Shown here piece by piece: positions 24,118-35,572 of a stretch of DNA of 64,000 nt. Source of the stretch: Voacanga thouarsii (Eukaryota > Streptophyta > Magnoliopsida > Gentianales > Apocynaceae); NCBI GenBank assembly GCA_026120185.1, contig JANUWF010001479.1, positions 806,001 through 870,000 on the forward strand, read 5' to 3'. Below the pieces are notes generated by a model that was not told where the DNA came from, made no database searches, and was given only the letters and a program-made list of their open reading frames with translations. Position 1 is the first letter of the stretch. Every line of letters begins with the position of its first letter. The position numbers and the translations under genes were made by a program.

Positions 24118-26408
24118 GCAACCTACCTTCCAACCACTCTTCATTGCCCTAAAGCAAATATAAAATCTTTGAAAATGTGGCGGGTAATCTGGGGTGATTC
24201 TTGCAACTTCAACTTTAACTGTGCTATTAGGATTCTTCTCAAGCAGCTCATTCTTATAATCCCAGAGAAGACTGAATTCTTCCTTCAAATTTCTGGCAAC
24301 TTCATTCATTATCGCTGCCCTTATTCTCCCACATTTTTTTAGAGGAACATTGACATGCATCACATTGCTAACCATTTTTTGGATCTCCTTCAGTTTTAAG
24401 CTTGGGTTATCCCTAATAAATTCATGTAACCTATCTGCTATAACCTTTGTACTAGCCAAACTGTTTTTAATACTAACACAACAACAATGTTGATTAGTAA
24501 AACTCTTCACCATGATACCTCTAGCTCTTTTGTCAAAACTAGCATAAATTGACCAAGGACATTTTGCAGCTGCCTTGCATCGAACCCTAATTCTGTTTGG
24601 TTCATTTTTTATGAACAACAACTCCCTTCTAAAAACAATAGAATAATCTATGATGGCTTTCTTGAATTGCTAATTATCTAAAGAGACCATGCCTATTTAA
24701 AACTCAGGAAATTTTTCATTAGGATTGTAATGGACAAACCTACTCTTTCTCCTCTGCGCATCATCATGGTCTTCATCTTCATCTGATCTAACTAAACTGC
24801 CAAAATCAGAGTTGTCATAGCAATCACTGTCCATATCTGAAGCATCTGAATCACCTTCCTAATATGCATTTTTCCTTTCACTAGCAGTAGCTTCTGTATG
24901 TGTTATTTCATCATCACTAAGCTCGTCTGATAGGACATAAGGATGTTCAGCTTTTTTGCTTTCTCTGACCTTGCCGGCCTTTTGCCTGGCTTTTTCTCTG
25001 GCTGCTAGCAATTCTTCGTCATTTTCACTATCAGACAAATACCTCATTCTCACTAAATATTCAGCCTTAAGGTCCACACCAACCAAGTTTTCAATCTCGT
25101 CATCATCAACCACAAACTCATCATGTAAATTGTTATCTTTACCCTCAAGAGTCATTGACTTATCCAACCCATCATTAAGTTCTCCTACTGGTCCTCCACT
25201 AGCTACCTGACTTATACTATTTTCATAAAAAATTGACAACATGGGCCCCTCAGCCAAACTATGTTGATTGTCATATATTCTTGCCAATTCAGGAGTATAT
25301 AGAGTACCTTCCACATACAACTTTACTTCCTTACGCTCACACCAAACATTGAACATATCAATAGTTGAAGCATCATCTCATATCAATCTAATCCCATCTC
25401 TAAATGAGTTGCTCTTAGGGTTATAAAAATACACACGATCCATGTTCATATTTAGTGCTTCCCTCACTATTCTTTTAAGTTCAAAATATGAAACTGTATC
25501 AGGATCTTCTCTAATTCTAAGCAAACTCCCACCTTCATATCTAAGATCTCTAGCATTAACAAATCTACCTTCATAGTATAAATCCATGTAATACTCAATG
25601 GAACCACCCATTTGCATGTAAGACATAATTAAAACTAATGAGCTTTTGAGCAGTCCATGTTATAATGCTGCCAAATTTAAAAAGTACAACTTATACCTTA
25701 AAAAACACAGTGAAAGATAAGAATAAAAGATATAAGATTTATGTCCTTCAATTAGTATTTCTACTGACAGTAGACAAAGAAGTAATACATTTTTGTCCAC
25801 CATTTAACAAACTATAGCAGACCAAAACAAATGCTGGTACTTTTTTAAGACCCAAAGATTCTTTATTTTAATTTTTTTGATTAAAAAAAAAGGTTTGCTA
25901 ACTAGTGATAATACTGCATTTTGAGTTTCTAGGAGCTTAATACTGCATTTTGGGTTAGGTTTTTTAAATCACAGGAGCCTAATACTCCATTTTGAGTCTT
26001 CTCTTCGAAAGTTTTCTAATTAATAAAGGAAAAAAAAACTAAATTTTCTAGATCAGAAGAGTCTAAGTGTGCATTATGAGTAAAATACTCTCAAATCACT
26101 CTCATAACTATTTTATCTTCATTATTGGAGTTTTTTAAGTTTTAAACCCATTTTACCAGAATGATTAATCCTAACCCAAACCTGATATACACAATAATTG
26201 AACAAACTGTAAAAACATCACTGTTACCTTTGAGTTTGTAAGAAGCCAGTAACTTTTAAATTGTCGGCTTAAAACCTTTTAGTGGCAACTCATCTTTCGC
26301 TTTCTCCTTCTACTGTTTATACTTTACTTTGTCTTTTAGAAAGGAATGCTATGACTTCCCTGTGCTTGACAATCTGAAGCTTTTTTTTTTTTCTTTTTTG
26401 CCAAGAGG

Positions 26409-26779
26409 TTTCACTATCAGAAGAACGAAAGAACAAATGTTGGAAATCTATTTTTGATTTCTATTGGCATATGGGTTTGCCGCGGGAAGGAACCACCAGC
26501 TTTATGGATTTTTTTTTTACTTTTTTTTTGTCCAAAATGTGGAGAAAGAAATGGTGTATTTTTGGCATTTGGCATGTGGGTCTGCATGTGACGTGTTTTG
26601 CCACGTCATTGACACGTCAAATGGAAGCAGCCACGTCATTCCGTTAATAACGGTTTTGTTAAGGAGGGCTGTTTTGTACTCAATTTTATAAGTTCAAGGG
26701 TGCAATCTATCTCAAAAAAGGTTCAAGGGCAACATTGTCAAAAATTGGAAAGTTCGAGGGTCATTTTGGGTTTTAAGCC
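26409..26779 (-). repeat. MULE right TIR
   Basis: This is the reverse complement of the left TIRs and ends TTTTAAGCC next to the TAATAATTAA duplication. It lies 783 bp upstream of the mudrA start codon. By analogy with the left end, which abuts the GRF leader, it probably contains the transposase promoter. Confidence 0.88.
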
Positions 26780-27200
26780 TAATAATTAATAAGAGGGAAT
26801 TGAATTGTCCAAATTGTTTTTCTAATTATTTTTTTTGAAAAAAAAAATCTTTTCTACTTCCCTAAAAAAGAATTATGAAAATTATTATTTCATCATTATA
26901 ACTATTAGTGTTATTATAATCTTATTTAATATGAACAGTAAACTTAATAATTAATAAGAGGGGATTGAATTGTCCAAATTATTTTTCTAAGTAATTAAAA
27001 AAATATTTTCAGTTGTTTTTCATTTTAGAACTCTTCCACCTACACTTTTCAATAGTTGAGATTAGATTGGTCATCTTGGATAAATTAGTCACTGAGTATT
27101 ATATAACATTTCAAAAAAACGAATGATGAAAATTATTTATTCATCATTACAACTATTAGTACTATTATTTAGTATGGACAATAATCTATATTTTAAAAGT
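26780..27200. repeat. Partial tandem repeat flanking the MULE, homologous to 5,169-5,484
   Basis: The words 'taataattaataagaggg' and 'attgaattgtccaaatt' occur twice here (about 26,780 and 26,950). The rest matches the left flank 5,230-5,474 in the same orientation, including 'cacttttcaat.gttgagatta' and 'atgaacagtaaacttaataattaa'. The MULE therefore appears to have inserted into a small direct repeat of pre-existing AT-rich sequence. Confidence 0.7.
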
Positions 27201-30200
27201 GCAGAGCGAATTGAATTGGGACTAAGGTTTAGTTTTTTGTTGTTGTATTATTTTTTAAAATCTTTTTAACTTTCCTAATGAATTATTATTATTATTATTA
27301 TTATTTACCATGAATAATAAACTTAATAATTAACTTAATAATTAAATTATTATTATTATTTATTATTAATGGATTCTAATCAGTTTTCCTTCTCTTTTCA
27401 CAATTTTCCATTACATATTACCATATTAATAATGTCTTGGACAATAATGAAAAAATAATAATTTTATTAATATTACCATATTACCATATTAATGCCCTGG
27501 AGTTACTTTATCCCTTCCCCTTCCTTGTTCTAGCCATATGGGTGCTTATAATTGAAGAGAAAAAAAAAAATGCCATTGACAAAAGATGCAAATTACATGA
27601 AGATTGCATGGTGTCACTGTTTTATTAAATTCCACCATGATTTACATGGAGTTTTCCGTGTTGTTTTTGGATGGTGGATGCATTGCCTTGTTGATTATTG
27701 GAAGTAATTATTTAAGATTTGTTAAACTTTCTTACTAAATTGAATGCATAAGTAAGGCTTTTTGATTTTGGAAATGAACAGATAGTTAGGGGAAAAGATA
27801 GTTAGGAGATTCATCTAATAGAATTTGAATTGTGAAATAGCCACATTACTTGAAAGTAATACTTGTTCATTAAACTCAGTTTTGGTTAGAAGTGACTCTT
27901 GATTCAATTGATATATGCTGAGTCTTTTTCATTACTATTTTTGCTTGATGAAATGTTTTCCAACGACATTCCCTACCCATCATCAACTATATCTTGTTTT
28001 TATGGATATGATGTGCTTGTTTTTATGCTTGATATATTTTATTCTTTTTCACGCTGTTTGTTTTCATTCTTGTAAATTTTGAGAAATATGAACAGCTTTC
28101 CTGGATCATTTGAAGTCAGAGGGAAACCCAATGAAATCCTTGGCATTACTGAAGTTATTGTCTGCGAAAGGAGTGAACAAGGCATTAAGATTTGTTCTGG
28201 ATATTTCCATTTACCCTTATCCTACTCTAGCATTTTTAGCATGTTCTCATTGCCATTGCTTATTTATTCATTCAATTGCTGCATGTAATTTATGCAAGAA
28301 ATGGGGGGTAATACTTTGAGTATAGAGTTATCTAACCTATTTAAAAATTGTGAATTTCCTAATAGGCATTTTCCTTTTTGGACATATGAAAACTAAGAAA
28401 TTCCTAACGGACATTTTACTTTGTTGGATGATAGTTAACTATTTAAACTATCATTGGTTTGATTTTCAGTGTTAGCCTCAAATGAGGCACAACTGATACA
28501 AACTTCACTATAAGCCTTGGAAAAAAATCAATTCAACAAGTAACTCAAGTCCTTTTAACCGTCTTTTATTCCATGTATTTCCTTAAATATAGCTAGCTAA
28601 CTACAACTTTGTCCCCTTGAAGTAAGGTTCCAGAATAAGAAATTCATATTGAAGGCGGTTTGATTGAGGTGAATAAGGGATAACCCAACTGCATCAGGTA
28701 AAAATTAATGAATTTTCTTAGTTTTTGCATAGTGCATCATATTTTCTTAGTGTTTATATGTTTCTAACTATATTGAATTTTATGTGTTTTCTTATTTTTT
28801 GGTACTTTGGCAATTGAAATTCTTTTAACACTGCCATATTATCTCACTTTCTTGATTTGTTATTACAATTATCAATCAAGTTTGTGACTATTTATTAATA
28901 GTTATGCCTTGTATTGTATTCATTAGGTATCTCATTGGTAACTCCCCATCAGGGCCAATTGAAGACTGGATCAAGAGCAGAGATATTAAACAATATGTAT
29001 ATATCTATACCTTTTGAATTGAAGGTGATATTATTTGCGGGAGTCTCCAAACATGGCTATCCCTAACCAATAAAACATATACATGGATCTCTAGAAAATG
29101 AGTTCCTCTTTTGTCTCTAGATAGTCATTGATATAATATACCAACTTTTCTTGCACAGCAGCAGTTTTAACATCTCTCCTTTAACTTTTACCTCTTTTTC
29201 TCTAGCTATTTTCTATTCATATTGATTTTCTTTAAGAAGGCCCTTGGTTTTCTTGGATCTTAGCCTTATTTGGAGCTTGTTTGACATTACTGTTAATTAA
29301 TACATGCAATGATTCTCAGTAGTGTCACAATTTTTTGCTATTGAATTAGGCCTATTTTTCAATTGATTAGAATAAGTCGATTGCAGCTATTTTGATCCAA
29401 AAATTGAAGAAATGTTTTAAAAAAAAGAAAAGAAAAAGCAACTAGGTGGTGCTCTTTTGAAAATTGTTTCTGTTTATTGCAATTTTAGGAGAAAATATTA
29501 TTTTGAACTAATAAAAGCCTGTTTCAATAATTGATTTATTTTAGCAGATTTATAAAGCTCATCCTCATGTATGGTGGTTGTTAACTTTTGATGGTGCTGG
29601 TTTCTTGAATATGTTTCCTACTATATTTAATATGATTAGAAGTATAAATGTAATTTGTAACATTTTACAACCATAATTATGTTGATTTTTTCCCTTATAT
29701 TTGCTATTCCTTCAATGGCTTTTTTCTTGTATACTGTATATAATGAACACCTTTTCAATTAGAAGGAAGGTCATGGTAACTTAGGATACCTGACTAAAGA
29801 TATCAAGCCACTTGATCTTTATTCTCTTTTTTTTTAAAATTTTTTCACGTCACATTTCTTCCTGCGCTAAATATTATTTAGTTACAATCCACCAAAAACT
29901 CCTCTTTAGGTCTATTTCTTTATCAAAAAATATTATGTGCATACCATTTTGCTACTACTTACGGAGAACTTCAATTGATTTTGTATTGGCCATGTTCTCA
30001 TAAATTTGACGTGGTTGCAGTAGCATTTCTATGGCATTATTAAAAGGTTTCCCATTTTGTTGTTACCACAACTAACCCCAATAAAATCACCATTCTTCCT
30101 TTGTTGCTCTTTCTAATCATTTGATCAGAAGTATCAATTCCTTCCATGTCTAATAGTAAACGATTGTACTCGATTCCAACAAGATTAGTTCTATTCACCC

Positions 30201-30399
30201 TTATATATTTTAAAAACATTTTTAATCACATAGTACTTAGCAAAAAAAATTAACAATAGGCAACTTCTCTACGCGTAGCATGGAGATGCCAACTAGTCTC
30301 TTTCCAAATCCTAACCCTAGAAAGGCTTTGTAGTAGCTATGGAATCAAGGGTCGTGGTGGTGGCTTGGGGAAAAACAAAGAGAAGAGAAGGGCAACAAG
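27200..30399. other. AT-rich spacer without recognised gene
   Basis: ATT/TTA runs occur near 27,285-27,360. An open stretch of about 70 codons at 28,079-28,288 has no recognisable motif. Nothing supports a gene or RNA here. Confidence 0.5.
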
Positions 30400-30407
30400 G
30401 AAAAGGG

Positions 30408-33400
30408 TAGCCTTGACCCCGGTTCAATTTGTCCACGGTTGAATTGTGGACTGGAATCGGGGTCAACGGTTCAAAAACTGTTGACCATAGTTCACAGTTT
30501 GAACCGTGGTCAGTAGTCCGGTTTAGTTTGAAAGTTTTCTCCAACTGTCAATCGTAGGTTTAAACAGCCGATTTTTTTTATTTTTAAATTAACACATGTC
30601 AGTGTAATATGATGACACATGTCAATGAAAAAATAAAAATATAAAAAAGGAAGGCCATTATGGCCATTTAAATTTTTGGCCGTTGTAGCGAAATTTCTGG
30701 CCGTTGCATGCAACGGCTAGCAGCTATGCAATTATTTATTTATTATTTTTACTCCCTTATTCCCTCTATAAATAAGGCATAAATCTAATGAATTCATCAC
30801 TTCTCAACTCTCTCTCAACATTTTTAACTCTTTCAATTCTCAATATATATTATTGTTATATATATATATTGAAAAAAAATGTCTCATCCAAGTAACTCTA
30901 AGGGTAAGGGAAAAATGAATGATAGTGGTAGCTTTAATCCAAAATTTCAACCGGAGACTTTTACTACTCCATCCCGTTATCAATCGGCTTTTGGTTTTGA
31001 TCTAATTTTTTTTTCGGCGACGTTTTCTCCTTCAACAACTGATCAACAAATACAAGTTAATGATGAAGAAGTTGAAGTTTAACAACAGTATCCTCAAGAA
31101 AGTTATTTACAAATCGATGCTATATCAAAGAAAGTGCAAAAAAGAGAAGTTGATATATACACCAAGTATTTTACTACACAAAAATGTCATGCAAAAAAGA
31201 GAAGTCGATATGTACACCAAGTATTTTACTACACAAAAATGTCATCCGGTGAAAATGAAAGTTAAGTGTAATTATTGCACTAGTATTCCTAAATTATATG
31301 CATTCAAGCTAGGAATGGGTTATGACATTCTCTCTCAATATCTAAGAAAGCACCATCCTTAAGAGTTCGGTTTCGATTTCAAACAACAACAAATTACCGG
31401 ATATACTACTACTACTTCTACTCCGTCTGTTGGTTTATTTAAATATATTGATAAAATAAATAAAGAAGAATAGCTAAAATGGTAGATGTAGAATATCTTT
31501 CATTTAATTTTAATGAAAAATTACGATTTAGTAAATATTGTCAAAATACTTTAAATCCTGCTGTAAATCGTGTTCCCCACACTACCCTCACACGTATGCT
31601 TAAAAAAATTATATAGGAAAAGTAAGAATTAATTAGCTTTTTAAAGTTTTCTTAGTAAAATTTCTTTATGTAAAAAATTATTAATTGCTTATAGGGCCTT
31701 TGATGGTTCACATTCTACTAAAAATATTTGTCAAGTATTAATTATTTTTTTAGAAGAATATGGTTTAGTGAATAATTTTTTTTGATGATGCAAATGCAAA
31801 TATTGCCTCAATTACTAGTCTTAAAAATTTAACTAAGCCAACTTTTGGAGGTAAATTTTTTCATGTTACATGTATATGTTATATTTTAAACTTATGCGTA
31901 TAGGATGGTTTAAAAAGTCTTGATTTTTATATTAAATCAATAAGAGCTGCTTTTTCTTATTTATGGCTTAGGCCTACAATTAAAAAAGAATATAGTCAAT
32001 TTTGTAGACGTAATGGCATGAAACCAAAACAATTTTCAAAAGATATCCCTAATAGATGGAATTCAACATATGAATTGCTTAATAAATCTTTCCTATATAA
32101 AGAACTTCTATGTGCTTTTTTTTGCAAATAGAGCTGTTGGAATATATTTGTTTTCTCAACAATGGAGTGTTTGTGAAGGTATTTTACATATTTTAAAAAT
32201 ATTTAATGATGATACTTATAATTTATCTAGTGTTTATTATCCTACTACACATTTAGTTATTCAAGAATATGTTAAAGTTATTGCTATTTTTAATAAATGT
32301 TCTAGTGATACTCTTTTATCTCCGTGTATTAATGTTATGAAAACTAAATAGTTAAAATATTATTTAAATATACACGATATTTATTTAGTAACTGTTGTTC
32401 TTGATCCACGTATGAGAATTGGGGATTTACAAGAATATCTTACTAATTATTATGATTCTTTATTTTCTAAACATAATATTGAAGATAATGATAATGATGA
32501 TGATGATAGTAATATTCAAGATATTACATGTCCTCCTGATATTTTTTGTATAATAGCTAACTTAAGGAATATTCTTTATATTATGAATATTCTAGAAGGT
32601 ATGGTGGTGCTATCCAAGAAATTCAAGATATTGATATTCCGATCTTCAAAAATTAACCAGGCAAGTAAGATGATGGTAGAAAGGTCAAAACGACCAAGAA
32701 GATCTTCAAGTTCCACGGCAGAATTTGAATTATATCTAACTTATAATGTGAAGTGGAATGAAATAGGTGAAAGATTTGATATGTTTAAGTGGTGGAGAGA
32801 AAATAAAATCAAATTTCCTGTTGTAGTACTAATGGATAAAGAGATTTTTGCTGTTCCTATTTCAACTATTGCAGTAGAACAAGCACTAAGCCTTTAGTGC
32901 TGGAGGAAACATCTTGAGTGAAACTCGTTCAAGAATGGCACTGGAAGTTTTTTAAGTTCAAGCATGTTTAGATGATTAGATTAGAGTTGAAAATCGTCAA
33001 TAAGAAAATATGCAGCCAAATCTCAATGAATTTTTGAACGCAGACATCGAAGGAATTACAATAACTGAAAGTGAAGACCATTAAAGGTAAAAAAAAGGTT
33101 AAAAGGTAAGAGAACTACGAGAGTTTTGATTCCTTTATATCCTAAGAGTGTACGTAGGCAACTTAATTTTATAAAATTGTCAAACTCTTTTTTTAAATAT
33201 ATTTTATATTTGTAACTTTTTTTCATAGTTTTTATGTTTTTTTTTTAAATAAAAAATTTTAAAAAAATTAAAAACCACCAAACTGGAGGTTAGCCGACTA
33301 CAACCATAACCATCGACCGCCAAATCGTAAAATTGGGATTGAATGTTTAAGGTTAAAACTTGCTATTTTAGCCAATCGTCATCTAGAGATTGACCAATCG

Positions 33401-33434
33401 CCAATCATAGGTTTGTTAATTGTAGCCATGTCTA
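30408..33434 (+). mobile_element. hAT transposon with degenerate transposase
   Basis: The ends TAGCCTTGACC and, reverse-complemented at the right, TAGACATGGCTAC are similar. They are flanked by near-identical 8-bp words GAAAAGGG (30,400-30,407) and GGAAAGGG (33,435-33,442), as expected for hAT. The interior encodes a broken hAT transposase reading rightward. A palindromic subterminal block at 30,465-30,507 (GGTTCAAA..TTTGAACC) fits hAT transposase-binding regions. Length is 3,027 bp. Confidence 0.7.
30879..33080 (+). pseudogene. hAT-family transposase (RICESLEEPER-like), broken
   Basis: The start is ATG 30,879 (MSHPSNSKGKGK). A BED zinc finger is recognisable at about 31,254-31,362 (VKCNYCTS, LRKHHP). 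The middle region includes FSKYCQNTLNPAVNRVPHTT (about 31,530) and the catalytic-domain signature DIPNRWNSTYELL (about 32,045-32,090). It is followed by WSVCEGILHILKIF, VLDPRMRIG (about 32,400), and a C-terminal dimerisation domain with FDMFKWWRENKIKFPVVVLM and VPISTIAVEQA (32,780-32,880). The frame is broken by several stops and shifts, for example TAG at 32,895-32,897 just before the region homologous to AGGNILSETRSRM. The intact protein would catalyse cut-and-paste transposition; this one cannot. Confidence 0.85.
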
Positions 33435-33442
33435 GGAAAGGG

Positions 33443-34200
33443 GATGCGGTCGCGGCAAAAGGTGGCGGGTGAGTGTGGTGCCAAATGGTCGCGGGTGACT
33501 CCATCTAGTTTCTAGGGACTTGGGAGGTAAGTTAAATATACTATTTTGACCATTATATATTTTTATTTTTTTAAAAAAAATTTATAGAATTTTACGTAAA
33601 TTAAATTTTTATTAAATTTGTTCGATTTGAATTCAATATTTTTGAGTGTGAGTTCAAATTTGAATATTATTGTTATGTCTTATATTTTTAATCAAATTAA
33701 TCTCGAATACTTTAGTTAAAAGGCTCACAAACATTTTCGTGTGTATATTTTAATTAATTAATATAAAATATTTATTTATAATATTTTTTAAACAATTCAA
33801 AATTTTGGACATATTTTCGAGCTTTAGAGTTTACTTCTCAATATTTTTATTGAATCCTATTCAATTTTTGATTTAAGGTTCGAATTGAATTCAAATTCTA
33901 CTCTTAATTGAAAATATCGATCTGGACTCAATATTTCAAAATCACTTAGCATAATCAATACATTTTTTGCTTAAAAGAGAAATTTTTTAATACAATCGTT
34001 TCACCATGTTATCACATTAATGTGATGCAACAATCAACTTGTACACTTATTACATCACCAATCTAACCTAACTTTACCTCCCTAAAAGAACCTAACGATT
34101 CTATGCCTGCAATCTCTATCTCAAGAAGATTAAGGACACACATAGTTTGGCTCCAAATTCTTAGAGATCCAAATCTAAATTTTTTTTAAAGCCATATATA
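33443..34200. other. AT-rich spacer
   Basis: No gene-like open frame or repeat structure is recognised. It ends at an (AT)n run. Confidence 0.5.
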
Positions 34201-34212
34201 TATATATATATA
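34193..34212. repeat. (AT)n microsatellite
   Basis: About ten uninterrupted TA/AT units are read directly. Confidence 0.85.
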
Positions 34213-35102
34213 AGTGAATATGTAGAACATAATCGATTGGAAGCCACTGAAGACACAAAGCCAGAGCTCTCTATCAGAATAGGAAAAGAAGAAAAGGAAA
34301 GCGAAAAATTTTGCAGAAAGAAAATCTAATGCCCTTTGCTCTGATAGAAGGAGAAATCATTACTTACAAAATACTGGATTATGGATTTCCTGGTGAAATC
34401 GGGAGGGCTTTGTATGTTGCAATCTAAAGTCTGCAAGCATGAGAACTGTAAAATCCTAGAAGTCTGCCCCTCCTAATAGCGATTGCACCAACCATACAAA
34501 TGATGCACTTTGTTTGTTACTCCATGATTGTTTTTAGAAACATTAGATTTCTTCCCCTTTAGTGGATGATTTTTAGATGTCACTTGTTTCCTCTTATGAT
34601 CAAAAAGCATTGATGAAGAAATTTAGAAAATAACCATTTGAGTTTGTTTTTCTCCTCCAGATGAAGATAGATCTGAAGGAAAAAGGTCTGTTGGCAAAGG
34701 CGTTGCGTAGAGTACATGCATGAAGGCCCTCATAAAAGGGAAACTTGAACCCAATGAATGAATAGGCCCACGCCCAAGTGCGTCTTAAGTCCAAAAAAGT
34801 ATATAATGGGTTTTAGCTATCAATGGTCTTGAGTTCGACTTAGTAAACTACAAATGCAACTGGAAATATGTCTTTTTTTTTTTTTATCTATTTATAAAAA
34901 AAGGTTGGCTTGGGGTGGAGACAAAATTTTATCCAACTTAAAGACCAAAAAAAAAAAATGGAAAAAGAGAAAAAAAGAAACCCAAAAAATCTTAGCCATC
35001 TATTTGGACATTTTTAAGAAGAAACTTTACTACCTTATTCTGGCATTTTACAAGATTTTCTATGCTCCCAAAACCGACATAAGTAGGTAGGTAGAAAATA
35101 CC

Positions 35103-35231
35103 TTTGGGCGTTAGACTAATCTCTCTAAGAAACTCGGCAAAATAGTTCTGGAGAAAAGGTGCCTCCTCACAAAGGGGATCTCTATACAAATATTCCAGTA
35201 CACCAAATCTTCCCGAATTGTGGGTTTCCAT
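35103..35231 (-). CDS. Unrecognised candidate first exon
   Basis: An ATG at 35,231 opens a frame of good amino-acid complexity (METHNSGRFGVLEYLYRD, EEAPFLQNYFAEFLREIS). It ends at a plausible GT donor (AAAG|GTATTT) after about 43 codons and stays open 79 codons in all. The composition differs from the A/T-driven frames around it. No family is recognised. A Lys/Asn-rich open frame ending near 34,465 on the same strand (SKNNHGVTNKVHHLYGW) might belong to the same gene, but I could not join them with confident splice sites. It may also be a gene fragment. Confidence 0.25.
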
Positions 35232-35280
35232 TTAGTCAGACTCAGAGAGATATTTCAACATCTTTCTTTCGGACAACTAT

Positions 35281-35572
35281 ATACTCCCCCGTCTCACTAA
35301 AATTGACAGTGATTGACTTGATTTGATATTTTATACAAAAGTAAAAGTTAGAATATAATAATAATATAATATAATATAATAAAAATAAGAAATATATAGG
35401 TCCTACCATATTTTATGTCAAATTTAAATATATAAAAATAATATATGTAGGGTATATTGATTATTTTATAAAAAATTGATAGTAAAAACTTTTCTTTTAA
35501 AAAAAATATCAAATTTTTTGAGACAATCTAAAATAATAAGTAGATCAATTTTATTGAGACGGGAGAGTGTAT
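35281..35572. mobile_element. Stowaway-like MITE
   Basis: The left end reads TACTCCCCCGTCTCACTAAAA. The right end, reverse-complemented, reads TACACTCTCCCGTCTCAATA. Both match the CTCCCTCCGTC-type terminus of plant Stowaway (Tc1/mariner) MITEs, with TA at each border. It is about 290 bp, AT-rich and non-coding. Confidence 0.75.

Larger units (their letters stand above)
13013..25626 (-). pseudogene. mudrA-type MULE transposase, split by a copia insertion
   Basis: The gene starts at ATG 25,626. Part 1 (25,626-24,118) has an N-terminal PB1-like region (DLYYEGRFVNARDLRYEGG), an acidic linker, and the MuDR N-terminal domain (RVRCKAAAKCPWSIYASFDK). The catalytic domain resumes at 14,697 with LGIDGCFLKG (first Asp), AVGEDANDQMYPVAWVVVEG and FTIMSDQQN (second Asp). 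An intron (14,472-14,382) precedes RLAIQNVIPEAEHRNCARRV. Exon 2 ends at 13,432 after a SWIM finger (CSCRYWQVSGISCPHACAAI) and a CCHC knuckle (NCGNEGHNKKVC). Small exons at 13,352-13,290 and 13,192-13,013 encode a Lys-rich tail. Lesions: four in-frame stops in part 1 (near 25,380, 24,857, 24,710 and 24,680), a 1-base frameshift near 14,645, and further stops. The product would cut and move the MULE by DDE chemistry in the nucleus. Confidence 0.85.
5485..26779. mobile_element. Composite Mutator-like element (MULE) with GRF, HMGB and mudrA genes
   Basis: The element is bounded by inverted repeats of about 370 bp (5,485-5,858 and 26,409-26,779) and an exact 10-bp target duplication. It contains a mudrA-type transposase reading inward from the right end. 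A GRF-zinc-finger gene reads inward from the left end, and HMG-box exons lie between them. Convergent genes driven from the two TIRs recall maize MuDR (mudrA and mudrB). The span of 21,295 bp includes a 9.4-kb copia insertion and an internal 3.3-kb tandem duplication; without these it would be about 8.6 kb. The transposase and both GRF copies carry stop codons, so the element is no longer autonomous as it stands. What is seen directly: ends, duplication and gene order. The membership of the GRF and HMGB genes in the element is inferred from their position. Confidence 0.82.

Noticed and set aside
26464..26691. 75-codon open frame in the MULE right TIR, mirrored by frames at 5,532-5,813 and 8,832-9,098 on the opposite strand
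   Set aside because: The frames coincide with the inverted repeats and are not interrupted simply because the TIRs are similar; there is no motif, and they overlap probable promoter DNA.
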